64,000 bases of DNA from Methanosphaerula palustris E1-9c (GTDB lineage Archaea > Halobacteriota > Methanomicrobia > Methanomicrobiales > Methanospirillaceae), in NCBI RefSeq assembly GCF_000021965.1, contig NC_011832.1, positions 2,273,242-2,337,241 on the forward strand, given 5' to 3'. This document shows, piece by piece, positions 47,440-56,587 of the stretch (positions are counted from its first letter, which is position 1; each line of letters opens with the position of its first letter). A program made the position numbers and the translations under genes. Below the pieces are notes generated by a model, which made no database searches, had not been told where the DNA came from, and saw only the letters and a program-made list of their open reading frames with translations.

Positions 47440-47779
47440 ATCTCAATTGACATTCATGAAATATGGAGATTCCCCCAAGATGTCGACAGATATTCCGGTC
47501 ATAGGATTCACAGAGAGAGAGATCGCAGCAAAGGGGGAGAGCGGCGGATAAAATGAGATGGTGGATCCATATTCCTATAATTTCAATTTTTTAAGGAAGC
47601 CTGATTGAATCGGTGATATTATTTTATCCACACAGACCACCCCAGTTGAAATAAGAAAATATCGACACAAAGTATCTCATGATAAGCGACGAAAGATATG
47701 AGAGAGACTGGATTCACTCCGGATCACCTGGAGTGTTTTTTTACTCTGTTCATCCCAGTTTACCGATGAGGGATATGAA
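47440..47779. other. 340-base divergent intergenic region
   Basis: This gap separates two divergent glycosyltransferase genes. TATA-like runs (TATTATTTTATCC near 47617 and TATAATTTC near 47575) could serve either strand. It also contains the stem-loop with T-run listed separately. No gene is supported. Confidence 0.4.
47715..47742 (+). terminator. GC stem-loop followed by seven T, upstream of a glycosyltransferase gene
   Basis: CACTCC-GG (47715-47722) pairs with CC-GGAGTG (47727-47735, one bulged T) around ATCA, followed by T7. It looks like an intrinsic terminator yet stands about 40 bases before the start codon at 47780 on the same strand. It may end upstream transcription or act as an attenuator-like leader element. 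Confidence 0.4.
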
Positions 47780-48892
47780 ATGAAGGCGCTCTACGATCAT
47801 CAGATATTTGAAAGACAGACATTCGGGGGTATTAGCCGGTATTTTTTCGAACTGATGAACAGATATTACCAGAATAATACAGTAAATATTAAACTCTCAC
47901 TCATCTACTCTGATAATCACTATCTGAAAGGTGCTCCATTCTCTCATCACCTCTCATCTCACCAGGTCCCGTCACTTCCCGGAGAGAGGGGAAGAAATCT
48001 CCGGAGAAATCTCCTTTTTACTGCGAACTTTCACTGGAGCAGACGCCAGATCGCAAAAGGAGACTATGATCTTTTTCATCCTACCTATTACGATCCATAC
48101 TTTCTGAATTACTTAAAGGGGCGACCGTATGTTCTGACCGTGTATGATATGATCCATGAATTGTATCCTGAGATGTTTGGAAAAGATTTCACCACTGTTC
48201 AAAAAAGGATCGTTGCAGAAAGGGCGGAGGCAATTCTCGCCATATCCGAGAGCACTAGAACTGATATCATCAGATTATTTGATATCGACCCAGCACTTGT
48301 AAAGGTGGTCCATCTCGCCACATCGTTGGGAGATGTGAAACCAGATACGACACTGACACTTCCTCAGCGATATATCCTCTTTGTCGGAAACAGGACAGTC
48401 TATAAAAACTTCAACTTCTTCATCACCTCCATCTCACCCCTTCTGAAGAAAGATCGATTTCTGCATGTGATCTGCGCAGGAGGAGGGATGTTCTCCGAAG
48501 CCGAAAAAAACCTGCTGAAAGAACTCAATATCAGTAAACAGGTGCTCTACTATACATTCAATGACAGCATGCTCTCACAGTTGTATGCCAGGGCAGAACT
48601 CTTCATCTTTCCATCCCTCTACGAAGGCTTTGGGATCCCCATCCTTGAAGCGTTCAGCTGCGGCTGCCCGGTTGCGGCGAGCAATACCAGTTCTCTCCCC
48701 GAAGTCGGGGGAGATGCTGCACGATACTTTGATCCGATGAGCGCCACATCGCTGGTTGATATAGTAGAAGAGATTGTATACGACAAACCACTTCAGGAGT
48801 CACTCAGAAGGAGAGGATATCTACGGTTGAAGAACTTCTCCTGGGAGAAGACTGCAGAAGAAACAAGAAAGATCTATGAGATGATTGTATGA
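47780..48892 (+). CDS. Glycosyltransferase family 4
   Basis: This 370-residue GT4 enzyme has the N-terminal ALYDHQIFERQTFGGISRYFFEL. The GT-B C-domain shows RYILFVGNRTVYKNFNFF, ARAELFIFPSLYEGFGIPILEAFSCGCPVAASNTSSLPEVGGDAARYFDP and the E-x7-E donor site (EGFGIPILE). It resembles mannosyl- or rhamnosyltransferases that use GDP-sugars. It overlaps gmd by four bases (ATGA), so GDP-linked donors made by that enzyme are plausible. RBS GAGGGATATGAA precedes the ATG. Confidence 0.88.
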   Translation: MKALYDHQIFERQTFGGISRYFFELMNRYYQNNTVNIKLSLIYSDNHYLKGAPFSHHLSSHQVPSLPGERGRNLRRNLLFTANFHWSRRQIAKGDYDLFHPTYYDPYFLNYLKGRPYVLTVYDMIHELYPEMFGKDFTTVQKRIVAERAEAILAISESTRTDIIRLFDIDPALVKVVHLATSLGDVKPDTTLTLPQRYILFVGNRTVYKNFNFFITSISPLLKKDRFLHVICAGGGMFSEAEKNLLKELNISKQVLYYTFNDSMLSQLYARAELFIFPSLYEGFGIPILEAFSCGCPVAASNTSSLPEVGGDAARYFDPMSATSLVDIVEEIVYDKPLQESLRRRGYLRLKNFSWEKTAEETRKIYEMIV

Positions 48893-49851
48893 AAACAGCG
48901 ATTATCACCGGGATAACTGGACAGGACGGTGCGTATCTCAGTCAATTATTACTGAAGAAGGGATACCGGGTTATCGGGTTTGTGCGTAACAGCAAGGGTT
49001 CCTCTCTGACTAAACTCTCCTACCTCAGAATCACAGATCAGATCATCTTCGAGGAATGCAATCTGCTGGATCTCGTAAACATTGTCGGATTGCTGAAGCG
49101 ATATAAACCGGATGAGATCTACAATCTGGCAGCCCAGAGTTCGGTCAAGGCGTCATTTGACCAGCCGATCGCCACCATCGAATTTAATATAATCTCAGTG
49201 ATTAACCTGCTTGAGGCGATTCGGCTCGTCGACCAAAAGATAAAATACTACCAGGCATCGAGCAGCGAGATGTTTGGCAAGGTCGACGATCTTCCGATCA
49301 CGGAAAATACCCCCATGCATCCCCTCAGCCCATATGCAATATCGAAGGCTGCAGCCCATTGGATTGCCATCAATTACCGGGAGAGTTATGGAATATTCAC
49401 CTGCTGTGGCATTCTCTTCAATCACGAATCAATTCTGAGAGATAAGAATTTTTTCACAAAAAAAGTGATCAACGATTCAATCGAGATCTCACGATCCCAG
49501 AGGGGTGTATTACGAGTTGGAAACATTGATATCCGGAGAGATTTCGGGTACGCCCCCCGATATGTTGAAGCGATGTGGTTGATGCTCCAGCATCCAACCC
49601 CTGACGATTATATCATCTGCTCCGGTAAATCCATCCAACTCCGACAGATCCTCCATCATATCTTTAAAAGACTGGGAATTGATCAGAACAAAATAATAAT
49701 CGATGAATCCCTCTACAGGCCCACAGAGATCGAGAATATCTACGGGGATAATTCGAAAGTAAAAAAAGTTCTAGGCTGGGAATATACCACTGATTTCTTC
49801 GAAGTGATCGATATTCTCATCGATGAACAGTTAAAATATAAGACTGAGTAG
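48889..49851 (+). CDS. gmd: GDP-mannose 4,6-dehydratase
   Basis: This 320-residue short-chain dehydrogenase makes GDP-4-keto-6-deoxymannose from GDP-mannose. Visible are TGITGQDGAYLSQLLLKKGY (NAD-binding), NLAAQSSVKASF, YQASSSEMFGKVDDLPITENTPMHPLSPYAISKAAAHW (catalytic S and Y-x3-K), the loop RRDFGYAPRYVEAMWLMLQ and a C-terminal VKKVLGWEY. The RxD-type pattern fits Gmd. No GDP-fucose synthase (Fcl) or Rmd reductase is adjacent, so the final sugar could be fucose, rhamnose or talose made with an enzyme encoded elsewhere. Confidence 0.85.
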   Translation: MKTAIITGITGQDGAYLSQLLLKKGYRVIGFVRNSKGSSLTKLSYLRITDQIIFEECNLLDLVNIVGLLKRYKPDEIYNLAAQSSVKASFDQPIATIEFNIISVINLLEAIRLVDQKIKYYQASSSEMFGKVDDLPITENTPMHPLSPYAISKAAAHWIAINYRESYGIFTCCGILFNHESILRDKNFFTKKVINDSIEISRSQRGVLRVGNIDIRRDFGYAPRYVEAMWLMLQHPTPDDYIICSGKSIQLRQILHHIFKRLGIDQNKIIIDESLYRPTEIENIYGDNSKVKKVLGWEYTTDFFEVIDILIDEQLKYKTE

Positions 49852-50124
49852 ACAAGAGATGACATATCTCTTAATCGAGTAAAAATGTCCGGAAAAGAAG
49901 AAATGAACCCATCATGTGGATGCTCCATAAGTACTCTTTTTTAGATCATTTTACCCACCATCCAAAGAATATCCTGGGAGGAGCCGTATCTCTTCTCACA
50001 GGATTGGAGACGGGTAATTCTGGCAGGTCTCTGGATTTGCATTCTAATCGACATCTTATGCAGAATAAATAAATCGGACTCACTCCAATTTGATAAGAGG
50101 AACGATGCAGGATTTTTAGAGAAT

Positions 50125-51024
50125 ATGGTACCATCCTCAATGACAAATACACAGTTGATCGAAGAGCAGGGAATCTCGATACTTCTGGGAACATATAACC
50201 GCAAATCCTTCCTGGAATCTACCATCCATTCCATCAGAGAAGAGATGGAGCCTGGAAAAATCCCCTATGAGATCATCGTGGTCGATGGCGGGTCGACGGA
50301 CGGCACCCTCCCCTGGCTAATGAAACAACGCGACATCATCACCATTGTTCAACACAATCACGGCCAGTGGAGAGGTAAAACCATCGAACGACAATCATGG
50401 GGATATTTCATGAACCTTGGATTCAAGGCCGCTCTCGGGAAGTATATCTGCATGGTCAGCGACGATTGTCTGATCATACCCGGGGCGATAACCAGGGGAT
50501 ATGCTCAGTTTGAAGAATGTGTCAAACGGGAAGAGAAGGTGGGAGCTCTTGCATTCTTCTGGAGAAACTGGCCGGAAGAGAAGAGGTACTTCGTTCAAAA
50601 TTTTTTCGGAAAGGTCAACGTGAACCATGGTATGTATCTTCATAAAGCCCTGAAAGAGGTTGGATATGCAGATCAGGATACCTACCGATTTTATGCCGGG
50701 GATGTCGATCTGATCTTCAAACTGGACCAGAGAGGGTATATATCAATTGCATCCAGCAACTCATTTATTGAGCATTTCAGCCATGCAAATCCATTTTTAC
50801 GAACTGTCAATATGAAAACGATGGACGATGACATCAAGAGTTTCATCAATAAATGGAGACAGGTGCTTCCAGAGTATAATTTCACCGAGCAGAATCGATG
50901 CCACCTGCTTGAGAGTTCATTCATTGATCCCGACAATACAGTCCAGAAATGGAAGGCACGAATGAATGTAAAGATATACCTGTTAAAAAGAACGGTCAGT
51001 GCGCATCTGTTCAATTTAAGATGA
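50125..51024 (+). CDS. Glycosyltransferase family 2
   Basis: This 299-residue GT-A enzyme has the nucleotide-binding start ISILLGTYNRKSFLESTIHSIRE, VVDGGSTDGT near residue 55, and the metal motif VSDDC near 112 (in place of DXD). No membrane segment is present. ATG 50140 (MTNTQ) is an alternative start. It probably adds one sugar of the exported glycan. The 273 bases upstream contain no supported gene. Confidence 0.82.
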   Translation: MVPSSMTNTQLIEEQGISILLGTYNRKSFLESTIHSIREEMEPGKIPYEIIVVDGGSTDGTLPWLMKQRDIITIVQHNHGQWRGKTIERQSWGYFMNLGFKAALGKYICMVSDDCLIIPGAITRGYAQFEECVKREEKVGALAFFWRNWPEEKRYFVQNFFGKVNVNHGMYLHKALKEVGYADQDTYRFYAGDVDLIFKLDQRGYISIASSNSFIEHFSHANPFLRTVNMKTMDDDIKSFINKWRQVLPEYNFTEQNRCHLLESSFIDPDNTVQKWKARMNVKIYLLKRTVSAHLFNLR

Positions 51025-51080
51025 TTATTGAAGGACAACTGAAGGAAATAGGATTATCATAACATTATTATCTGGAGAAC

Positions 51081-52214
51081 ATGAACCATAAAGTCGGCAT
51101 TTATCCCAATCCATTCTCTGGGGGAGAATGGAATACCTCCTCACATCCTCTCTTCCGAAGAATTTCACGCTCGCTTGAGGATAATAGTTGGAGTGTGGCG
51201 GGGATTGAACTCGAAGACCTGTTAAACCCAAAATCTCTCACTGAATCAGAAATTCAAATTCTTCACATGAATTGGACGGAGTCCCTCACGGAATATTTCA
51301 TCACCAACGGGAAGAAGAACCTGTATTACCGGTTGTTATACTCACAATACTATAGATTCCTGCCAGAGAATCTGATACTCTCCAGAATAAAGCGAAGAAT
51401 CGATCGGTGGTTCGCACAGTTGTCCAGCGAACAGATCCCGATCATCTTCGAAATCCACGAATTGTATTCCTATGGTTTATCATCTTTCCCAATCCTCTAC
51501 TCGGTCGACCTCTATCTGAAAGAGCAGATGTATAAGAATGCGAAAGGAATCATTATCCACGAACAGTCATGTCTCCCCTTTATTCTCAAACAGTACTCCC
51601 GTGAGAAGCCCTATGTCGTTGCACCTCTGGGAGATTATGCCGAATTTCATGGACCTATCCGCGAAAAAACAGAAGCACGGCAATCACTGGGGTTGAACCA
51701 ATCTGGAAGGGTTCTGGGATATGTAGGAACAGTCCGCCCCAATCGCAATCCGGCAAACGTTATCCGATCGTTTTTAAAATATGGAAAAGCAAATGACCGG
51801 TTGATCATTGCCGGCCAGGGCATGGACATCTATGCCAATCAAAGTAAGGATCCAAGGATCGTCACCTATTCGGGTTTACTCTCCAATGAAAAAATCAGAG
51901 ACATTATCTGTGCCTCCGACTTCATTGTGAACGATGCACAGAAATATATGACCTCTGCAATTATCCGGACAGCACTGAGTTACCATACCCCGGTGATCGT
52001 CAATCCCTATGGTGCTGCAGAGGATATGGCACAGGGGGCCGCAATCTATATTCAAGACGATGATGAGCCGGTAGATGATGCCATCGAACGGGCACTCACG
52101 ATGAACATAGAAGAGTACACGACCCTTGTCCAGTCGGCGAAGGAGAGGAACGCAGAGAGAACGTGGGATAGAACTGGGAAAAACCTGGTGAATTTTTTTG
52201 AAAAGATGTCTTAA
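51081..52214 (+). CDS. Glycosyltransferase, GT4-like
   Basis: The N-terminal half of this 377-residue protein (ILHMNWTESLTEYF, IIFEIHELYSYG) is like hexosyltransferases that use nucleotide-sugar donors. The C-terminal half has VLGYVGTVRPNRNPANVIRSFLKYG, RLIIAGQGMDIYAN and ASDFIVNDAQKYMTSAIIRTALSYHTPVIVN. The classical E-x7-E is not clear, which makes the donor uncertain. Fifty-six bases separate it from the GT2 gene on the same strand. Confidence 0.78.
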   Translation: MNHKVGIYPNPFSGGEWNTSSHPLFRRISRSLEDNSWSVAGIELEDLLNPKSLTESEIQILHMNWTESLTEYFITNGKKNLYYRLLYSQYYRFLPENLILSRIKRRIDRWFAQLSSEQIPIIFEIHELYSYGLSSFPILYSVDLYLKEQMYKNAKGIIIHEQSCLPFILKQYSREKPYVVAPLGDYAEFHGPIREKTEARQSLGLNQSGRVLGYVGTVRPNRNPANVIRSFLKYGKANDRLIIAGQGMDIYANQSKDPRIVTYSGLLSNEKIRDIICASDFIVNDAQKYMTSAIIRTALSYHTPVIVNPYGAAEDMAQGAAIYIQDDDEPVDDAIERALTMNIEEYTTLVQSAKERNAERTWDRTGKNLVNFFEKMS

Positions 52215-52262
52215 AAATCATTGGGATATTAGCGTTCATGTGAGATATCCCTTCATTCGACA

Positions 52263-52380
52263 TTCCGCAGTAAGCATATTTTCGTCAAATTGTTAACCCA
52301 ATTAGGTGAATAATTTTTCAGTTGGGAGAAAAATAACCCAAAATGATCAACGATTCTCCAAAAATAGCCTTACTGCGGAA
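52263..52380. repeat. 118-base element with terminal inverted repeats (MITE-like)
   Basis: TTCCGCAGTAAG at 52263-52274 is matched by its exact reverse complement at 52369-52380. Similarity continues imperfectly inwards (CATATTTTCG against GCTATTTTTGG). The inside is AT-rich and non-coding. It lies between two convergent glycosyltransferase genes. A short non-autonomous transposable element is likely; a large bidirectional terminator structure is the alternative. Confidence 0.5.
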
Positions 52381-52407
52381 CGTGGGGTCCATAATATTCA
52401 CTGATTG

Positions 52408-53439
52408 TCATGTTAAGGTATCTTCGCGAAAATAGCAGAGATTATACCACCACAATCTGCTCCGGTTGATTGATGAGGGATACATCTTTTTCGACCATTG
52501 TGCATGATGAGATGCGAGAAGATATTTTCTGTGTTTGAGTAAGTATTTCATCTGAGTATTTGCACTAATGGCAAATGATCTCATAAAATGTTTAGCAGTG
52601 GCTCTCCTGAGAGGGGGGGGCAGATAGTCCTGATAGGTATTGATAATATAACAGATATCTTCGTATTTTTTATCGATCAACTCAACCGTGTTATTCTGAC
52701 TGTAGGATCCTGATTTAGAATGGATGCGATATGCCAGCAGAGGTTGTTGAACATATCCGATCGGACCCTCCAGGGATATGCGAAGCCACATATCCCAGTC
52801 GACGGTGTGCATGACAGAGGGATGAAAGCCACCAATTTTTTCATATATCTCTCTTGGCACGACGACCGATGTCGAATAGATAAAATTCTCCTGCACTAAC
52901 AAAGGGAGCGCCATATCGATCACACCGTTCGGGAAGTCAGGGATCGCAGGCTTATAGAGAGAGGTCTGCTGATCCCGATCATCAATATGTATTGCCTGGG
53001 AAAAGACCAATTTTACCTCTGGATGCTGGTCGATAAATTGCTGGTACACTTTATAAAACCCCGGCAAAACCCTGTCATCGTCATGAAGAATATGCACGTA
53101 TCTTCCGACTGATCTCCTGATACATGTCGACCAGTTCTCCTGAAAGTCGACCAGATGGGGTTGTCTATAGTATAAAACCCGAGAATCCCCAATTTCTCGG
53201 ACGAGTTCAGCAACATTCAACTCAGGTGAAGAAAAATTATCGATCACCTCTATCTGCATGCAGTCTTGACCGGGATCCTGGTCAAGAACACTTTTAATCG
53301 TTTTCTCCAGATAATTGACGCGATTATGTGTTGGAATCATTACACTCCAGAAAGGCCTACGTACAGTATCGGGGAGTGGATCGATCGTCGGGTAGCGCAT
53401 TGTATTCAATATATCACCTGGGAGGTTGGTTGTCGACAT
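52408..53439 (-). CDS. Glycosyltransferase family 2
   Basis: This 343-residue GT-A protein has WSVMIPTHNRVNYLEKTIKSVLDQD near residue 31, EVIDNFSSPE, and the metal motif HILHDDDRVLPGFY near 115. HPSVMHTVDWDMWLRISLEGPIGYVQQPLLAYRIH follows, typical of enzymes resembling WcaA. ATG 53400 (MRYPTID) is an alternative start. It closes the CDP-sugar operon on the minus strand but is separated from rfbH by 68 bases. Confidence 0.84.
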   Translation of the reverse strand: MSTTNLPGDILNTMRYPTIDPLPDTVRRPFWSVMIPTHNRVNYLEKTIKSVLDQDPGQDCMQIEVIDNFSSPELNVAELVREIGDSRVLYYRQPHLVDFQENWSTCIRRSVGRYVHILHDDDRVLPGFYKVYQQFIDQHPEVKLVFSQAIHIDDRDQQTSLYKPAIPDFPNGVIDMALPLLVQENFIYSTSVVVPREIYEKIGGFHPSVMHTVDWDMWLRISLEGPIGYVQQPLLAYRIHSKSGSYSQNNTVELIDKKYEDICYIINTYQDYLPPPLRRATAKHFMRSFAISANTQMKYLLKHRKYLLASHHAQWSKKMYPSSINRSRLWWYNLCYFREDTLT

Positions 53440-53507
53440 GACCAGTCTCTCCTTCTGATTAAAAAAAGGAGATCCGGATCTGTTTGACTCTTCAGCAAAT
53501 ATCTCCT

Positions 53508-54818
53508 CTATCTCGTTTTCATGAACTGTTCTACCACGGTTTCAAGATATGCCAGTTTCTGGCTGTTGATTCCCGGATAAACCCCGATCCAGAACAGATT
53601 GTCCATCACCAGATCGGTAGTGGGCAGAGGTCCTGCAGAACGATACTTCATATCTGCATACGCCGGCTGCTTGAGAAGATTCCCCCCAAAGAGCATCCGT
53701 GTAGCGATCTTATGATCCTCCAGATACCGTACGATATCATCACGACAGAATGGTGCTTCTTCCCGAACAATAATGGGGAAACCAAACCAGCTTGGATCCG
53801 AGTTCGGCGTCGCCTGAGGAAGGATCAGAACGTCCTCGTATTTCTTCAGCACTGCATGGAGCACAGCAAAATTTTCTTTTCGTCTCTCAATAAATCCCGG
53901 TAATTTCTTGATCTGCTCGACCCCAATAGCCGCCTGCATATCGGTAACCTTGAGATTGTACCCAATATGAGAGTAGATGTATTTGTGATCATATCCCTGA
54001 GGAAGACCTCCCAGCTGCCAGTCAAACCGTCGTCCGCAGGAGTTGTCACAACCTGGATCACACCAGCAGTCCCGCCCCCAGTCGCGGAAAGAGGCTATGA
54101 TCTTTTTGAGCAGCGGATCGCTGGTGAGGACCGCACCTCCCTCGCCCATTGTGATGTGGTGTGCCGGATAAAAACTGCAGGTAGAAATATGACCAAATGT
54201 TCCAGTGAATTCTCCCATGTACCTGGAACCGAGGGCATCACAGTTATCTTCGATGAACCAGAGATCATATTTTTCCACCATCTTCATAATGGTGTCCAGA
54301 TCTACGGGATTCCCCAGCGTATGCGGAACCATAATTGCCTTAGTCTTGTCAGAGATCGCATCTTCGATCCGATTTGCCTGAATATTATAGGTTCCCAGTT
54401 CCACATCCAAAAATACCGGGACCAGATTATTCTGGAGGATCGGGTTGAGTGTCGTGGGAAAACCACAGGCGGTGGTGATGACCTCATCACCGGAATTTAA
54501 TCTCTTCTCCCCGAGTTTAGGTGAAGTGAGTGCAGAGACAGCGAGAAGATTAGCTGAAGAACCCGAGTTCGTCAGGAGACAGTAGTTCACGCCCAGAAAT
54601 GCGGCCAGATCATGTTCAAACTGATCTGCATAGCGCCCGGTGGTGAGCCAGAAATCAAGCGATGCGTCAACAAGGCTGACGAGTTCTTTTTCATCATAGA
54701 CCCGGCCGGCGTAGGGAATGTATGAGGTACCCGGGACGAACACATCCTGTTTCTTCAGATCATATAATTGTTTTACCCGGTCAAAGATTTCAGAGCGGAT
54801 CTCTTCTTCGGTCATCAT
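53508..54818 (-). CDS. rfbH: CDP-6-deoxy-D-xylo-4-hexulose-3-dehydrase RfbH (E1)
   Basis: E1 removes the C3 hydroxyl of CDP-4-keto-6-deoxyglucose using PMP and a [2Fe-2S] cluster. The 436-residue protein has the aminotransferase fold with His in place of the PLP lysine (SFYPAHHITMGEGG, H220/H221). Its cysteines are spaced exactly C193-x57-C251-x1-C253-x7-C261, the known cluster ligand pattern of E1. This separates it from ordinary DegT aminotransferases. E1 normally needs the reductase E3 (AscD/RfbI), which is not in the window. It overlaps the TPP enzyme by four bases. Confidence 0.92.
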   Translation of the reverse strand: MMTEEEIRSEIFDRVKQLYDLKKQDVFVPGTSYIPYAGRVYDEKELVSLVDASLDFWLTTGRYADQFEHDLAAFLGVNYCLLTNSGSSANLLAVSALTSPKLGEKRLNSGDEVITTACGFPTTLNPILQNNLVPVFLDVELGTYNIQANRIEDAISDKTKAIMVPHTLGNPVDLDTIMKMVEKYDLWFIEDNCDALGSRYMGEFTGTFGHISTCSFYPAHHITMGEGGAVLTSDPLLKKIIASFRDWGRDCWCDPGCDNSCGRRFDWQLGGLPQGYDHKYIYSHIGYNLKVTDMQAAIGVEQIKKLPGFIERRKENFAVLHAVLKKYEDVLILPQATPNSDPSWFGFPIIVREEAPFCRDDIVRYLEDHKIATRMLFGGNLLKQPAYADMKYRSAGPLPTTDLVMDNLFWIGVYPGINSQKLAYLETVVEQFMKTR

Positions 54819-56572
54819 AATTTTTCTGGCTCCGGCAGTATTTCAATGAGCATCTTCGATCTCAGTTCCTCTCTTGATAGCAGGGGCTCCTGATCTTCAA
54901 CAGGCCGATTGACAGCCAGTTTTGGAAGGGCACGGGACCTCTCATCGATACGTACCTCCAGAAAACCGGGGTGCATATCAGATAAGGAATTGCGCAGTGC
55001 ATGATCAATCTCATCATTGGATGAGATCTGCATCGATGGAATCTTATACGCACGTACCACATCCAAAAAATCAGGGTTGCTATACCCAATACCTGATGAT
55101 TGGAACTTGCTGTCGAGATATTGTTCCTGGAATTGTTTGATCATCCCGTACCCGTTGTTATTCAACAGAATGATCTTGATGGGAAGGTGGTGATGATAGA
55201 CGGTCTGGAGCTCCTGAATGTTCAGTTGGAATCCCCCGTCACCAGTGATGACGATGATCTGCCGCTTCGGTCCTGCAAAGGCAGCACCAATCGCCATCGG
55301 CAAAGCAGAACCGATCGAGGCCATGCCCCCCTCAGTTAAAAACCGTTGCGCTCCTCTGATCACAAGACTCTGGGCGGCCCACATCTGAATCTGCCCGACA
55401 TCCACACAGACTATGGCATCGTCCATCAGGTCTTCTGACAGCAGATGCAAGAAATAATTCGGGTCAATCGCAGAGGTTGCGGGTTCTTTGAAATCCGGAT
55501 AACTCCGCTTATACTGATTGATCTTCTCCAGCCACGGGATATAGGGTGTCGGAATCTTTGAAATATCAGGATGAACGGTGATCAGTTCCAAAAATTGCCT
55601 GACATCAGCTTGGACCGAGAAGTGTTCCCTGATCTTGCTATTCAATTCCAACGGGTCGATATCGACATGAACAATTGTTGCCTTCCGTGCAAAGGTTTCC
55701 GGCCGGGTTCCGGTCTGGCGAGTATCGAATCTGGTTCCGAGAGCAATGACCAGATCTGCATTTGCAATTGCCAGATTTGCATAACGATTTCCATATGTCC
55801 CGATCATCCCGATAAACAGAGAATCCTCATGAGGGAAGGCATCCAGTCCCATAAGAGATGTAACCACTGGAATTCCGGTGACATGGGCAAACCGTATGAG
55901 ATCCTCAGTTGCATGCGAGGACCGCACACCACCCCCCGCAAGAATGACGGGTCTTGTTGAAGCTTTGATGCTACTGCAGATCTGATCGAGAGTATCCTCT
56001 GAGGGGTTCCCTTTCGGAGATCCCCTCGAATACCCCTTGAGAGAAGGTGGATCGATAGCAGCCCGCTGGATATTCAAGGGGATATCCAGAAGGACCGGCC
56101 CAGGACGGCCATCTACCATGAGTGAATATAACTCTTCCAGTGTAGAGCGAATACCATCTGCATCCTGCACCAGCACTCCCTTTTTCACAATGGGTTTTAC
56201 AATGGATACTATGTCGGTCTCCTGAAATCCGATCTGTCGTACCGGTCTGTCAAATTTATATTCATAGGTGTTCACCTGCCCGGTAATATATAGACAGGGA
56301 ATTGAATCAAAGAAGCAGCTTCCAATGCCGGTGATGAGATTCGTTGCACCGGGACCGCTGGTTGCCATCGCAACCCCGAATTTTCCGCTCACCCGGGCAT
56401 ATCCTTCAGCTGCGATGGCCGCAGCCATCTCATGATGCATGGAGACTGTGGTAATATCCGTTCGCCCATATAATGAATCGAGCAGATGCGCTAACGCTCC
56501 CCCACAAACTTCGAAGATATGGGTGATCCCCTGTTCTGCAAGAGAATCTATAACATAATCGGATAATTTCAT
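54815..56572 (-). CDS. Acetolactate-synthase-like TPP enzyme of a CDP-sugar operon (YerE-like)
   Basis: This 585-residue protein is built like acetolactate synthase. The TPP glutamate is E48 in MHHEMAAAIAAEGYAR, SGPGATNLITGI lies near 75, and the central FAD-type domain includes ALGTRFDTRQTG. The TPP motif is GDGGFQLNIQELQTV to NNNGYG (about 440-470). Its place between rfbH and a sugar reductase argues against amino-acid synthesis. The closest functional model is YerE, which transfers the two-carbon unit of pyruvate to the keto carbon of a CDP-3,6-dideoxyhexose, giving a branched octose. That assignment is inference. Confidence 0.75.
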   Translation of the reverse strand: MKLSDYVIDSLAEQGITHIFEVCGGALAHLLDSLYGRTDITTVSMHHEMAAAIAAEGYARVSGKFGVAMATSGPGATNLITGIGSCFFDSIPCLYITGQVNTYEYKFDRPVRQIGFQETDIVSIVKPIVKKGVLVQDADGIRSTLEELYSLMVDGRPGPVLLDIPLNIQRAAIDPPSLKGYSRGSPKGNPSEDTLDQICSSIKASTRPVILAGGGVRSSHATEDLIRFAHVTGIPVVTSLMGLDAFPHEDSLFIGMIGTYGNRYANLAIANADLVIALGTRFDTRQTGTRPETFARKATIVHVDIDPLELNSKIREHFSVQADVRQFLELITVHPDISKIPTPYIPWLEKINQYKRSYPDFKEPATSAIDPNYFLHLLSEDLMDDAIVCVDVGQIQMWAAQSLVIRGAQRFLTEGGMASIGSALPMAIGAAFAGPKRQIIVITGDGGFQLNIQELQTVYHHHLPIKIILLNNNGYGMIKQFQEQYLDSKFQSSGIGYSNPDFLDVVRAYKIPSMQISSNDEIDHALRNSLSDMHPGFLEVRIDERSRALPKLAVNRPVEDQEPLLSREELRSKMLIEILPEPEKL

Positions 56573-56587
56573 ACAAACTCCTATTCA

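Noticed and set aside
54815-56572. Acetolactate synthase IlvB for branched amino acids
   Set aside because: No regulatory subunit or ilvC is adjacent. The gene overlaps rfbH in a CDP-sugar operon, so a sugar role is more likely, though not proven.
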